Shown here one piece after another: positions 34,193 through 41,598 of a stretch of DNA of 55,284 nt. Source of the DNA: Phenylobacterium sp. (GTDB lineage Bacteria; Pseudomonadota; Alphaproteobacteria; Caulobacterales; Caulobacteraceae); the NCBI RefSeq assembly GCF_016793225.1, contig NZ_JAEUMN010000039.1, positions 1-55,284 on the forward strand. Direction: 5' to 3'. Positions within the stretch are counted from its first letter, which is position 1. Each line of letters begins with the position of its first letter. The translations under genes and the position numbers were made by a program. Below the pieces are notes generated by a model, which was not told the origin of the DNA, did no database searches, and saw only the letters and a list, made by a program, of their open reading frames with translations.

Positions 34193-34804
34193 ATGAACCG
34201 GACCCTGACGCTCGCTGCGCTGGCGACGCTGTCCATTGCCGGCGCCGCCGCCGCCCAGCCGTATCGAGGCGGAACGGCGACGCTCTACGACCAGCCGAAC
34301 TTCCAGGGCGCCTCCGTGACCATCACCCAGTCGACGCCCGACCTGGGACGGTGGCGGTTCAACGACCGCGCGCAGAGCGCCCGGTTCGAAGGACGCTGGC
34401 TCATCTGCGAGCACGATGACTTCCGTGGACGCTGCCAGGAGGTGCGCGGCGATGTCCCGAACCTGCACCAGTACGGGCTGATGGCGCAGATCTCGTCCCT
34501 CGAGCCGGCCGGCCGCCCGGACGGTCCCGGCCGACCCGGCGGCCCCGGCCCTGGTCCTGGCTTCCCTGGCGGCGGCGCGCGCGGCGTCGACGGCGCCACG
34601 ACGGTCTTCTTCCCGCGCCCGACGGTCCGCGGCCTCGACGTCGCGGCCGGAGACCGTGGAGCCAACGCTTACTGCCGCAGCCAGGGACTGGGTCGCGCCG
34701 TCTGGTACGACTCGAGTTCCCGCGCCCGCGAAGCCGTCGGTCCGGACGGAGAGCTCGTCGGCCGCAGCGACGTGCTGCGCGACCTCCTCTGCCGCAAGTA
34801 TTGA
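34193..34804 (+). CDS. Secreted beta/gamma-crystallin-fold protein
   Basis: A 203-residue protein with a signal peptide (residues 1-22, ending AGAAAAQ). Residues 27-105 hold a beta/gamma-crystallin unit: TATLYDQPNFQGASVTI and WLICEHDDFRGRCQEVRGD are the paired Greek-key motifs with the YxxxNFxG and FxGxC patterns, which in bacteria can bind calcium. A Gly/Pro linker (about 108-130) leads to a C-terminal domain with FFPRPTVRGLDVAAGDRGANAYCR and a final CRKY that I do not recognise. AGGAGG precedes the ATG. A cyclophilin gene follows at 45 bases. Confidence 0.85.
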   Translation: MNRTLTLAALATLSIAGAAAAQPYRGGTATLYDQPNFQGASVTITQSTPDLGRWRFNDRAQSARFEGRWLICEHDDFRGRCQEVRGDVPNLHQYGLMAQISSLEPAGRPDGPGRPGGPGPGPGFPGGGARGVDGATTVFFPRPTVRGLDVAAGDRGANAYCRSQGLGRAVWYDSSSRAREAVGPDGELVGRSDVLRDLLCRKY

Positions 34805-34848
34805 CGCGCGCGCCGCCCTCTTGGCACTGGAGGTCGGGAGGGCCGCGC

Positions 34849-35655
34849 ATGTTCCGAAGGCTTGCGACCGCGCTGGCGGGAATCCTGATGCTGGGCGCGG
34901 GAGAGGCCGACTGGCGGCCTCTGGACCCTGAGAACACGCTCGTCATCGGCACGACCAAGGGCCCGGTGGTGGTCGAGCTGCGCCCGGAGTTCGCGCCGCG
35001 CGGCGTCGAGCGCGTGAAGCAACTGGCGCGGGAGGGAGTCTACGACGGCCTCCAGTTCCACAGGGTGATCGACGGCTTCGTGGCCCAGACGGGCAATCCG
35101 AACAACCGCGACGGCGGCGTGTCGCGCCACCCTGATCTTCCCCCCGAGTTCAGCTTCCGCATCCCGCCCGACATCGCCGACGTCGTGGTGGATCGAAGCG
35201 ACGCGCGCGAAGGCTTCGTAGGCGCCACGCCGTTCCAGGCGGTGTCCCGGGCCGAGCAGGCGTTGCGCCCGGACGATCCCCGGATCCGGGGCTGGGGCGC
35301 CTACTGTCCCGGCGTGATGGGCATGGGCCGGCAGGCCGACCCGGGCACGGCGAACGCCGAGATCTTCTTCATGCGGGCGCCGGCGCGCCGGCTGGACCAC
35401 GAGTACACCGTCGTCGGCCGCGTGGTCTCGGGCCTGGAGGCGATCCGCGCGGTGGCCGTGGGCGAGCCGCCGAAAGTGCCCGACCTGATGCTGAGAGTCC
35501 GCGTCATGGCCGACCTGCCGCCGGCCGAGCGTCCGCGCCTGGAGGTCATGGACACGCGGGGACCCGCCTTCCGCTCGCGGCTGGCCGTCCTGAAGCGGGA
35601 GAAGGGCGCGGCGTTCACGATCTGCGACGCCGACGTTCCGGTCCGGACGCGCTGA
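34849..35655 (+). CDS. Exported cyclophilin-type peptidyl-prolyl isomerase
   Basis: A 268-residue protein with a signal peptide (residues 1-19). The cyclophilin domain shows TTKGPVVVELRPEFAPRGVERVKQL, YDGLQFHRVIDGFVAQTGNP and the FHR/Q active-site pattern, then the substrate-channel GMGRQADPGTANAEIFF. There is a long loop between (about residues 100-150) and a C-terminal extension (VMDTRGPAFRSRLAVLKREKGAAF) beyond the usual 160-residue domain. It probably assists folding in the periplasm. GGGAGG lies seven bases before the ATG. Same strand as the crystallin-fold gene. Confidence 0.9.
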   Translation: MFRRLATALAGILMLGAGEADWRPLDPENTLVIGTTKGPVVVELRPEFAPRGVERVKQLAREGVYDGLQFHRVIDGFVAQTGNPNNRDGGVSRHPDLPPEFSFRIPPDIADVVVDRSDAREGFVGATPFQAVSRAEQALRPDDPRIRGWGAYCPGVMGMGRQADPGTANAEIFFMRAPARRLDHEYTVVGRVVSGLEAIRAVAVGEPPKVPDLMLRVRVMADLPPAERPRLEVMDTRGPAFRSRLAVLKREKGAAFTICDADVPVRTR

Positions 35656-35677
35656 GCGTGCGACGATGCGCGCAATT

Positions 35678-35694
35678 GGCGAGTAGCACTCGCC
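35678..35694 (+). terminator. Short hairpin after the cyclophilin gene
   Basis: GGCGAG (35678-35683) pairs with CTCGCC (35689-35694) around a 5-base loop, 23 bases after the stop codon. No T tract follows. A weak terminator candidate. Confidence 0.4.
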
Positions 35695-35730
35695 TCCATA
35701 CACCCGGCTGCACGGGAACCGGGGCCGGCG

Positions 35731-35907
35731 ATGCGTTTCGAAGTTGTGGAAGTGCCGGACGGCTGGGTCGTCCGGAGCGAAGGTCGCGACCTGGCGCGCT
35801 ACGCCGACCAGGATGCGGCGCTCGCAGACGTGGCCGAGCGCCTGAGCCGCGCCGAGGCCGGCGAACCGGCGGGGCTCTCGGTGCGTTTCCAGCGCAAGGC
35901 GTCCTGA
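35731..35907 (+). CDS. Small DUF2188-like protein, 58 residues
   Basis: A 58-residue frame starting MRFEVVEVPDGWVVRSEGRD and continuing LARYADQDAALADVAERLS, then AGLSVRFQRKAS. It aligns in pattern with the 69-residue protein at 32515: GxW-V, a DL-x-x-Y, then D-x-ALA. A GGGG precedes the ATG. It is a plausible small gene rather than a chance frame because of that shared pattern and the clean reading frame between its neighbours. Function unknown. Confidence 0.6.
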   Translation: MRFEVVEVPDGWVVRSEGRDLARYADQDAALADVAERLSRAEAGEPAGLSVRFQRKAS

Positions 35908-35966
35908 GACGCTCCAGGCGGCCAGCGGCTATGGCGGCCCTCCCGCGAACCGCCTAAGCCTGGGTC

Positions 35967-37235
35967 ATGACCTTCATTCGATCGCTCAGCGTCCAGGTGC
36001 TGATCGCCCTCGCGCTCGGGCTCGCGGGCGGCGCTTTGGCTGCAGCCTACGGCGGGCCGCCGATGGCGCGGCTCATCGAGAACGTGGAGGCCGTGGGCGC
36101 GCTCTGGCTGAACGCCCTGCGCATGACCGTCGTGCCGCTGATCTTCGCGGTGCTCGTGACCGGCATCGCCCAGGTGTCCGACGCCGCCGCCACCGGCCGG
36201 CTCGCGGTGCGCGCGGTCACGTGGTTCGTCGCCCTTCTGGTGCTTTCGGCTCTGGTGGCGATCCTCATGGTCAACGGCGTGCTGGCGCTGTGGCCCGTGA
36301 GCGAGGCCGCGTCGGCCGCGCTGCGCGCGGGCGCCCAGGCGCCGCCGGCGGACGCGCCCACCTCGCCCGACTTCGCCGCCTGGCTGAAGGGGCTGGCGCC
36401 CGCAAACCCCATCCGGGCGGCCGCGGAAGACGCCGTGCTGCCGGTGGTGGTCTTCGCCGTGTTCACGGGCTTCGCCCTCACGCGGCTGCCGGAGGGGCGC
36501 GGCCGCATCCTGATCGATGTCTTCCAGGCCCTCGGCGAGGCGATGATCGTCGTGGTGCGCTGGGTGCTGGCCGTCGCGCCGGTGGGCGTCTTCGCCCTCG
36601 GGCTCGGCGTCGGCCTCCGGGCCGGGGTGGGGGCCGCGGGCGTCCTCGGACAGTACGTGGTCACCGCGTCGTTCGCGGGCCTCGTCATCACGGCCATCGG
36701 CTACGGTCTCGCCGTGACCGTGGGACGGGTCCCCATGGCGCGCTGGGCGCAGGCGACGGCGCCGGTTCTCGCGACGGCCTTCGCCACCCAGTCGTCGCTG
36801 GCCTGTCTGCCGGCGATGATCGAGCGCAGCCGCGATGACCTGGGCGTGCCCGCGCGCGTCGCGGGCCTGGTCCTGCCGCTGGCCGTGGCGGTCTTCCGCT
36901 TCACCAGCCCCGCCGTGAACCTCGCGGTCTGCATCTTCGTGGCCAAGGTGTACGGCCTCGAGCCGACGGCCCTGCAGTACGTCGGCGCGGCCCTGGTGGC
37001 GATGGCGGTGGCCGTGGGCTCGGTCGGCCTGCCCGGGCAGGTCTCCTTCATCGTCAGCGTGGCCCCGATCTGCCTGGCGCTCGGCCTGCCCATCGACCTC
37101 CTGCCGATCCTGCTGGCCGTCGAGGTGGTCCCGGACATCTTCCGGACGCTGGGCAATGTCACCGGCGACATGGCGGTCACGGCCATCGTGGCGAAGGACG
37201 AGGCGGCTGACCCTGAGGCGCCTAGCCAAGCCTGA
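35967..37235 (+). CDS. Dicarboxylate/amino acid:cation symporter (DAACS family)
   Basis: A 422-residue membrane protein. AAEDAVLPVVVFAVFTGFALTRL (about 152), ATAFATQSSLACLPAMIERS (about 270) and FRFTSPAVNLAVCIFVAK (about 311) are the conserved HP1, TM7 and TM8 regions of the GltP/DctA fold. The typical SSSE and NMDGT motifs appear altered (ATQSSLA, FTSPAVN), so the substrate may differ from aspartate or C4-dicarboxylates. RBS is weak. The thioesterase-like gene follows 24 bases later. Confidence 0.88.
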   Translation: MTFIRSLSVQVLIALALGLAGGALAAAYGGPPMARLIENVEAVGALWLNALRMTVVPLIFAVLVTGIAQVSDAAATGRLAVRAVTWFVALLVLSALVAILMVNGVLALWPVSEAASAALRAGAQAPPADAPTSPDFAAWLKGLAPANPIRAAAEDAVLPVVVFAVFTGFALTRLPEGRGRILIDVFQALGEAMIVVVRWVLAVAPVGVFALGLGVGLRAGVGAAGVLGQYVVTASFAGLVITAIGYGLAVTVGRVPMARWAQATAPVLATAFATQSSLACLPAMIERSRDDLGVPARVAGLVLPLAVAVFRFTSPAVNLAVCIFVAKVYGLEPTALQYVGAALVAMAVAVGSVGLPGQVSFIVSVAPICLALGLPIDLLPILLAVEVVPDIFRTLGNVTGDMAVTAIVAKDEAADPEAPSQA

Positions 37236-37259
37236 GCCGATCCGGCAGGTTCGCGCGCC

Positions 37260-38039
37260 ATGCCGAACGAACCCTTCTTTCGAAAGGACGGGGACCTCTT
37301 CATCCCCACCCGCGCCGGGGTCGGACCCTGGACCGCGGACTCCCTCCACGGCCGGCTGATCATCGGCCTGCTGGGCGCCGAGATCGAGCGCCGCTTCCGC
37401 ACGCCGGATTACATCCCGGCCCGCCTGACCGTCGACATGTATCGGCTGCCGGACCTGTCGCCGGTCGAGGTCAGGACGCGCGTGGTCAAGGACGGCTACC
37501 GCATCAAGGTGATCGACGCCGAGTTCGTGTCCGGCGGGGAAAGCGCCGGGCGCGCCACCTGCCAGCTCCTGCGCCGGACCGAGAACCCGCCGGGGAACGT
37601 GTGGACTCCGGAGCCGTGGGATGCGCCGAAGCCCGGGGACATCCCGGCGCCGGAACCCGGCCGGGCGCCCATGGGCGGCATGTGGGAGACCCGCCCGATC
37701 GCCGGCGGGTTCGGCCAGGTCAGCATGCCGCGCCGCGCCTGGATGGCCGAGGTGCGCGAGCTGGTGGAAGGCGTGCCGTTCACCCCGTTCGCACGGGTCG
37801 CCACCGCCGTGGACTTCGTCAGCCCCTTCGCCAATGCGGGCGACGCAGGGCTCGGCTACATCAACTCGGACGCCACCTTCTACCTGCACCGCGAGCCGGT
37901 CTCGAAGTGGGTCGGGTTCGACGTGACCGCCCACGGCGCGACGGCCGGCGTCGCGATCGGCGAATGCCGCCTCTACGACGAGGACGGCATGATCGGCTTC
38001 GCGAGCTGCACGGCCCTGGCGCAGAAGCGCAAAGTGTAA
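37260..38039 (+). CDS. Acyl-CoA thioesterase-like double hotdog protein
   Basis: A 259-residue protein with two hotdog-like halves: ADSLHGRLIIGLLGAEIERRF, then VEVRTRVVKDGYRIKVIDAEFVSGGESAGRATCQLLRR (N-terminal half), and VATAVDFVSPFANAGDAGLGYINSDATFYLHREP followed by a beta-rich C-terminus. This is the shape of the 4HBT_3/TesB-like proteins. No acid-type catalytic residue can be assigned with certainty. Probably a thioesterase for acyl-CoA. It is 24 bases downstream of the symporter and 26 bases upstream of the PhoPQ-type gene. Confidence 0.78.
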   Translation: MPNEPFFRKDGDLFIPTRAGVGPWTADSLHGRLIIGLLGAEIERRFRTPDYIPARLTVDMYRLPDLSPVEVRTRVVKDGYRIKVIDAEFVSGGESAGRATCQLLRRTENPPGNVWTPEPWDAPKPGDIPAPEPGRAPMGGMWETRPIAGGFGQVSMPRRAWMAEVRELVEGVPFTPFARVATAVDFVSPFANAGDAGLGYINSDATFYLHREPVSKWVGFDVTAHGATAGVAIGECRLYDEDGMIGFASCTALAQKRKV

Positions 38040-38065
38040 TTCCCTCCCGCCCAGGGAGGCCCCGA

Positions 38066-39487
38066 ATGAAGATCCTGAAGCTGCTGGGCGGCGCGCTCGC
38101 CGCGCTCGCGTTGACGGGCGCGCCGGCCTGGGCGGCCGGTCCCAACGCGCTGGACGCCTATGTCGCCAAGCCCGATCCCAGCTTCGGCTTCACCGTGGTG
38201 GGCGTCCAGAAGGGGCTCGGCTACCGCACCGCCGTGCTGCAGCTCACCAGCCAGACCTGGGACGCGCCGAAGGACGTCGACGCGACCGTCTGGAAGCACT
38301 GGCTGACGGTCATCATCCCGGACGACGTCGCGAGCTCGAAGGCGTTCCTCTACATCACCGGCGGCGACAAGGGGGATCCCGCGCCGAAGGGGCCGCCGCC
38401 GCACCTCGCCAAACTTGCCGTCGACACGCGCTCGGTCGTGGCCCAGCTCAACGACGTCCCGAACCAGCCCCTGACCTTCGCGGACGATCCGGCGAAGAAG
38501 GCCCGGGTCGAGGACGAGATCATCGCCTACCTGCAGGCCCGCTACGCCACGACCAAGGACCCCGGCCAGCTGCTCCGCCTGCCGATGGTGAAGAGCGGCA
38601 CGCAGGCCATGACCGCCATCCAGCGCTTCGTCGCCACGGATACGAAGGACCGGCTGAAGATCGACGGCTTCGTCGTCGCGGGCGCCTCGAAGCGCGGCTG
38701 GACGACCTGGCTCGTGGGGGCGGTGGACAAGCGGGTGGTGGGCATCGTGCCGCTGGTGATCAGCGTGCTCTCGGTGGAAGACACCGCCATCCACCACTGG
38801 CGCGCCATGGGCTACTTTTCCCCGGCGCTGCAGGACTACGTCGACGCGCGGCTGATCCCCGACCAGATCGGCAAGCCGGGGCTCGCGGGCGTGAACCTCA
38901 TCGAGGACCCCCTGAACTACCAGGACCGGCCCACGATGAAGATCCCGAAGTATGTGATCAACGCGGTGGGCGACGAGTACTTCCCGCCCGACAACACGCG
39001 CTACGGCTATTCCAAGGTGGCCCAGCCGCGGCGCCTGCGGATGATCCCCAACGCCAACCACTCGCTCTCGGGAACGGATGTGATGGAGAGCGTCACGGCC
39101 TTCCACGACGCCGTGATCTCGGGCCGTCCGCTGCCGGACTATTCCTGGTCGGTGGGCAAGGGCGGCGAAATCGTCGTGAAGCCGAAAGGCAAGCCCAGCG
39201 AGGTGCGGCTGTGGCAGGGGACCAATCCCAAGGCCCGCGACTTCCGGACAGACACCCTGGGCTTCAAGGCCTTCACCTCGACCGTGCTCACGGCGCGGCC
39301 GGACGGGACCTACGTGGGCGCGGTGGAGAAGCCCGCCGCCGGCTACACCGCCTACTTCGTCGAGCTGACCTATCCCAGCGGCGGCAGGTATCCGCTGAAG
39401 TTCACCACGGAGGTCTATGTGAAGCCGGACGTCCTGCCCTATCGCTGGGAGGACGCCAAGCCGATCACCCGCCCGGCGGACCGGTAG
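38066..39487 (+). CDS. PhoPQ-activated pathogenicity-related-type hydrolase
   Basis: A 473-residue exported alpha/beta hydrolase with a signal peptide (residues 1-24, ending APAWA). VVAGASKRGWTTWLV (Ser208 as nucleophile) and VINAVGDEYFPPDNTR (about 295) with MIPNANHSLSG (about 330) match the family of PhoPQ-activated pathogenicity-related protein (PqaA/AprA, PF10142). The C-terminal 130 residues form a separate beta domain (ENTYVGAVEKP-like, FVELTYPSGG). Function in non-pathogens unknown. AGGGAGG precedes the ATG. The aminotransferase gene starts 15 bases after its stop. Confidence 0.87.
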   Translation: MKILKLLGGALAALALTGAPAWAAGPNALDAYVAKPDPSFGFTVVGVQKGLGYRTAVLQLTSQTWDAPKDVDATVWKHWLTVIIPDDVASSKAFLYITGGDKGDPAPKGPPPHLAKLAVDTRSVVAQLNDVPNQPLTFADDPAKKARVEDEIIAYLQARYATTKDPGQLLRLPMVKSGTQAMTAIQRFVATDTKDRLKIDGFVVAGASKRGWTTWLVGAVDKRVVGIVPLVISVLSVEDTAIHHWRAMGYFSPALQDYVDARLIPDQIGKPGLAGVNLIEDPLNYQDRPTMKIPKYVINAVGDEYFPPDNTRYGYSKVAQPRRLRMIPNANHSLSGTDVMESVTAFHDAVISGRPLPDYSWSVGKGGEIVVKPKGKPSEVRLWQGTNPKARDFRTDTLGFKAFTSTVLTARPDGTYVGAVEKPAAGYTAYFVELTYPSGGRYPLKFTTEVYVKPDVLPYRWEDAKPITRPADR

Positions 39488-39501
39488 GCCCTCACACCCC
39501 C

Positions 39502-40665
39502 ATGTTCGACACCCTGCCGCGCCCGGAGGTCCAGGGCCTCCGCATGTCCCGGATCCGCGAGGTGGCGAACGCGGGCCTCGGCCGCGACGACATCCTCGCC
39601 TTCTGGTTCGGCGAGTCCGACCAGCCGACGCCCGACTTCATCCGCGAGCCGGCCGCCCGGGCGCTGCTGGACGGCCGCACCTTCTACACCCACAACCTGG
39701 GCCGCGCCGACGTGCGCGAGTCGCTGTCGGCCTATCTCGGCCGCCTGCACGGCGGGCCGATCGGCGTCGACCGCCTCGCCATCACCAGCGCCGGCGTCAA
39801 TGCGGTCATGCTGGCCGCCCAGCTAGTGGTCTCGCCCGGCGACCGGGTGGTGCAGGTCGGGCCGATCTGGCCCAACGTGCCCGAGATTCCCAGAATCCTC
39901 TCGGCCCGCGTGGAAATGGTCCCGCTGGAGGCGGCCCAGGGCCGATGGCGGCTCGACGTCGACCGCCTGCTGGACGCGCTGACGCCCGACACGCGGGCGC
40001 TGGTCCTCAACTCGCCCAACAACCCCACGGGCTGGATGATCCCGGCCGAGGACCGCGCCGCGATCCTGCAGCGATGCCGCCGCTACGGAATCTGGCTCAT
40101 CTGCGACGACGTCTACGAGCGCCTGACGTTCGACCGTCCGACCGCGCCGTCCTTCCTCCCGCTCACCACCGGCGAGGACCGGATCATCGGGACCAACAGC
40201 TTCTCGAAGGCCTGGCGCATGACCGGCTGGCGGCTCGGATGGATGGTGACGCCGCCCCGCCTGCTCGAGAGCCTGGGCGTCCTGATCGAGTACAACACGT
40301 CCTGCGCGCCCGACTTCGTGCAGGAGGGCGCCAAGGCGGCCCTGGACCATGGCGAGGCGTACGTGGCGTCGGTCCGCGCCGAACTCGCGGCCGCGCGCGA
40401 CCAGGTGCTGAGCGCTCTGCGCGCCATGCCGGGCGTTGAGGCGCCGCAGCCGGACGGCGGATTCTACGCCTTCTTCCGGGTGGAGGGCTGCGCGGACTCC
40501 CTGCAGTTCTGCAAGGATCTCGTGACCCGGGCCGGGCTGGGGCTCGCGCCGGGCTCGGCCTTCGGAGAGGAGGGCGAGGGCTGGATCCGCTGGTGCTTTG
40601 CCGCACGCCCCGAGAAGAACGCCGCGGGCCTGGCGCGCCTGGCGGCCTACCTCGCCAGCCGATAG
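39502..40665 (+). CDS. Class I/II PLP-dependent aminotransferase
   Basis: A 387-residue fold-type I enzyme: NSPNNPTGWM (about 171), CDDVYERLTF (about 205), Schiff-base Lys236 in NSFSKAWRMTGWRLGW, and substrate arginine in GWIRWCFA near the C-terminus. Related to, but clearly different in detail from, the aminotransferase at 12598. Substrate unknown. It begins 15 bases after the PhoPQ-type gene with no clear RBS. Its last 19 bases overlap the end of the convergent DUF1294 gene. Confidence 0.9.
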   Translation: MFDTLPRPEVQGLRMSRIREVANAGLGRDDILAFWFGESDQPTPDFIREPAARALLDGRTFYTHNLGRADVRESLSAYLGRLHGGPIGVDRLAITSAGVNAVMLAAQLVVSPGDRVVQVGPIWPNVPEIPRILSARVEMVPLEAAQGRWRLDVDRLLDALTPDTRALVLNSPNNPTGWMIPAEDRAAILQRCRRYGIWLICDDVYERLTFDRPTAPSFLPLTTGEDRIIGTNSFSKAWRMTGWRLGWMVTPPRLLESLGVLIEYNTSCAPDFVQEGAKAALDHGEAYVASVRAELAAARDQVLSALRAMPGVEAPQPDGGFYAFFRVEGCADSLQFCKDLVTRAGLGLAPGSAFGEEGEGWIRWCFAARPEKNAAGLARLAAYLASR

Positions 40666-40922
40666 GCGGCCCACGCCAGCAGGCCGGCCTGGACGGCGAA
40701 GATCGCCCACAGCGAGGTGCGGAACGGCGCCTTCTTCGTCTTGTGCCGCAGGATCTGCTGGGCCCACAGCGCCGCCGGGGTCCCGCCCATAGCGGCCAGC
40801 ATCAGGAGCCGTCGTTCCGGCGTCCGCCATGCGCCGCGCACCGCCGCCCGCTTGTCCAGGGCGAAGGCGGTGAAGGTCGCCGCATTGATCAGCGCCAGAT
40901 AGGCAACCGCGATCTCGAACAC
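40647..40922 (-). CDS. DUF1294 small membrane protein
   Basis: A 91-residue protein with three hydrophobic segments. The core ALDKRAAVRGAWRTPERRLLMLAAMGGTPAALWAQQILRHKTKK matches DUF1294, small inner-membrane proteins of unknown function that in other bacteria are fused to a cold-shock-type RNA-binding domain; here that domain is absent. The only usable start is a GTG at 40922, since a stop lies in frame four codons upstream. A strong hairpin (40922-40944) takes the place of an RBS, so translation may be weak or dependent on structure. Confidence 0.8.
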   Translation of the reverse strand: MFEIAVAYLALINAATFTAFALDKRAAVRGAWRTPERRLLMLAAMGGTPAALWAQQILRHKTKKAPFRTSLWAIFAVQAGLLAWAAYRLAR

Positions 40923-40944
40923 GCGGCCAGCCTAGCTGGCCGCG
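40922..40944 (-). terminator. Stable hairpin between two minus-strand genes
   Basis: CGCGGCCAG (40922-40930) pairs perfectly with CTGGCCGCG (40936-40944) around CCTAG. It lies after the stop of the alanine-rich exported protein gene and touches the GTG start of the DUF1294 gene. It could end the upstream message or control the start below it. Confidence 0.5.
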
Positions 40945-40963
40945 GTTCGCGAAGGGTGAAGGT

Positions 40964-41572
40964 CTAGCTGGTCGGCGGCGCCGCGGCCTCGGCGGCCGGC
41001 TCGTCCGTCGCGGCCGGCGGCGCGGGTTCCTCGGCCGGGGCGTTGGCGCGCAGCGCGGCGCCGCTCAGCTTCGCGCGGGTCTCCAGCTCGCCGGCGATCC
41101 GCTCGCAGCGGGCGGGCAGGGCCCAGCTCATCCACTCCTGCGCCTTGCGCGCCTTGGTCACGTCGGGCCCGGCGGTCCAGGACAGCCGCCCCTGGCGCAC
41201 GGCCGCCGCGCCCTGGATGTTGATGGGGCGCACCGTCGCCTTCTCGGCCGCCGTCAGCGCGGCCTGGAACTGCTTCAGCTTCTCGCGGCCGTCCCGCTGC
41301 ATGTCGGCATAGACCCGGAGGTCGTCTTCCAGCGAGGTTCCGGGCTTGCGGAACTGGGTCTCGATCCGCTTCACCTCGGGCATCATCTCGTCATGCAGGT
41401 CGAGGTAGCCGCGCAGCGCGCCGTAGCACCAGGCCACGAACTGGTAGTCGTCCTTGGGCGCGCCGGTCGGCAGGCGCTCCTCGGCGGGCGCGGCGGCCGG
41501 CGGCGCGGCCGGCGCTTCGGCCGCAGCCGGATCCTGGGCATGGAGAAGGAGCGCGAGAACAAGCGGCGTCAT
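40964..41572 (-). CDS. Alanine/proline-rich exported protein, unknown function
   Basis: A 202-residue protein with a short N-terminal hydrophobic signal-like segment (MTPLVLALLLHAQ) and low-complexity Ala/Pro-rich stretches at both ends (about 15-35 and 175-200). The middle (about 40-170) is helical: DDYQFVAWCYGALRGYLDLHDEMMPEVKRIE, then KGRLSWTAGPDVTKARKAQEW and CERIAGELETRAKL. I do not recognise the family; a related charged helical domain occurs in other exported Caulobacterales proteins. AAGGA lies upstream of the start. It is 26 bases after the 5-oxoprolinase-type gene on the same strand. Confidence 0.75.
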   Translation of the reverse strand: MTPLVLALLLHAQDPAAAEAPAAPPAAAPAEERLPTGAPKDDYQFVAWCYGALRGYLDLHDEMMPEVKRIETQFRKPGTSLEDDLRVYADMQRDGREKLKQFQAALTAAEKATVRPINIQGAAAVRQGRLSWTAGPDVTKARKAQEWMSWALPARCERIAGELETRAKLSGAALRANAPAEEPAPPAATDEPAAEAAAPPTS

Positions 41573-41598
41573 GAAGGTCCTTTTGGCGATCGATCGTG

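Noticed and set aside
35799-37934. A 711-residue minus-strand frame opposite the DAACS symporter
   Set aside because: Arg/His/Gly-rich low-complexity shadow with no domain; the symporter on the plus strand is convincing.
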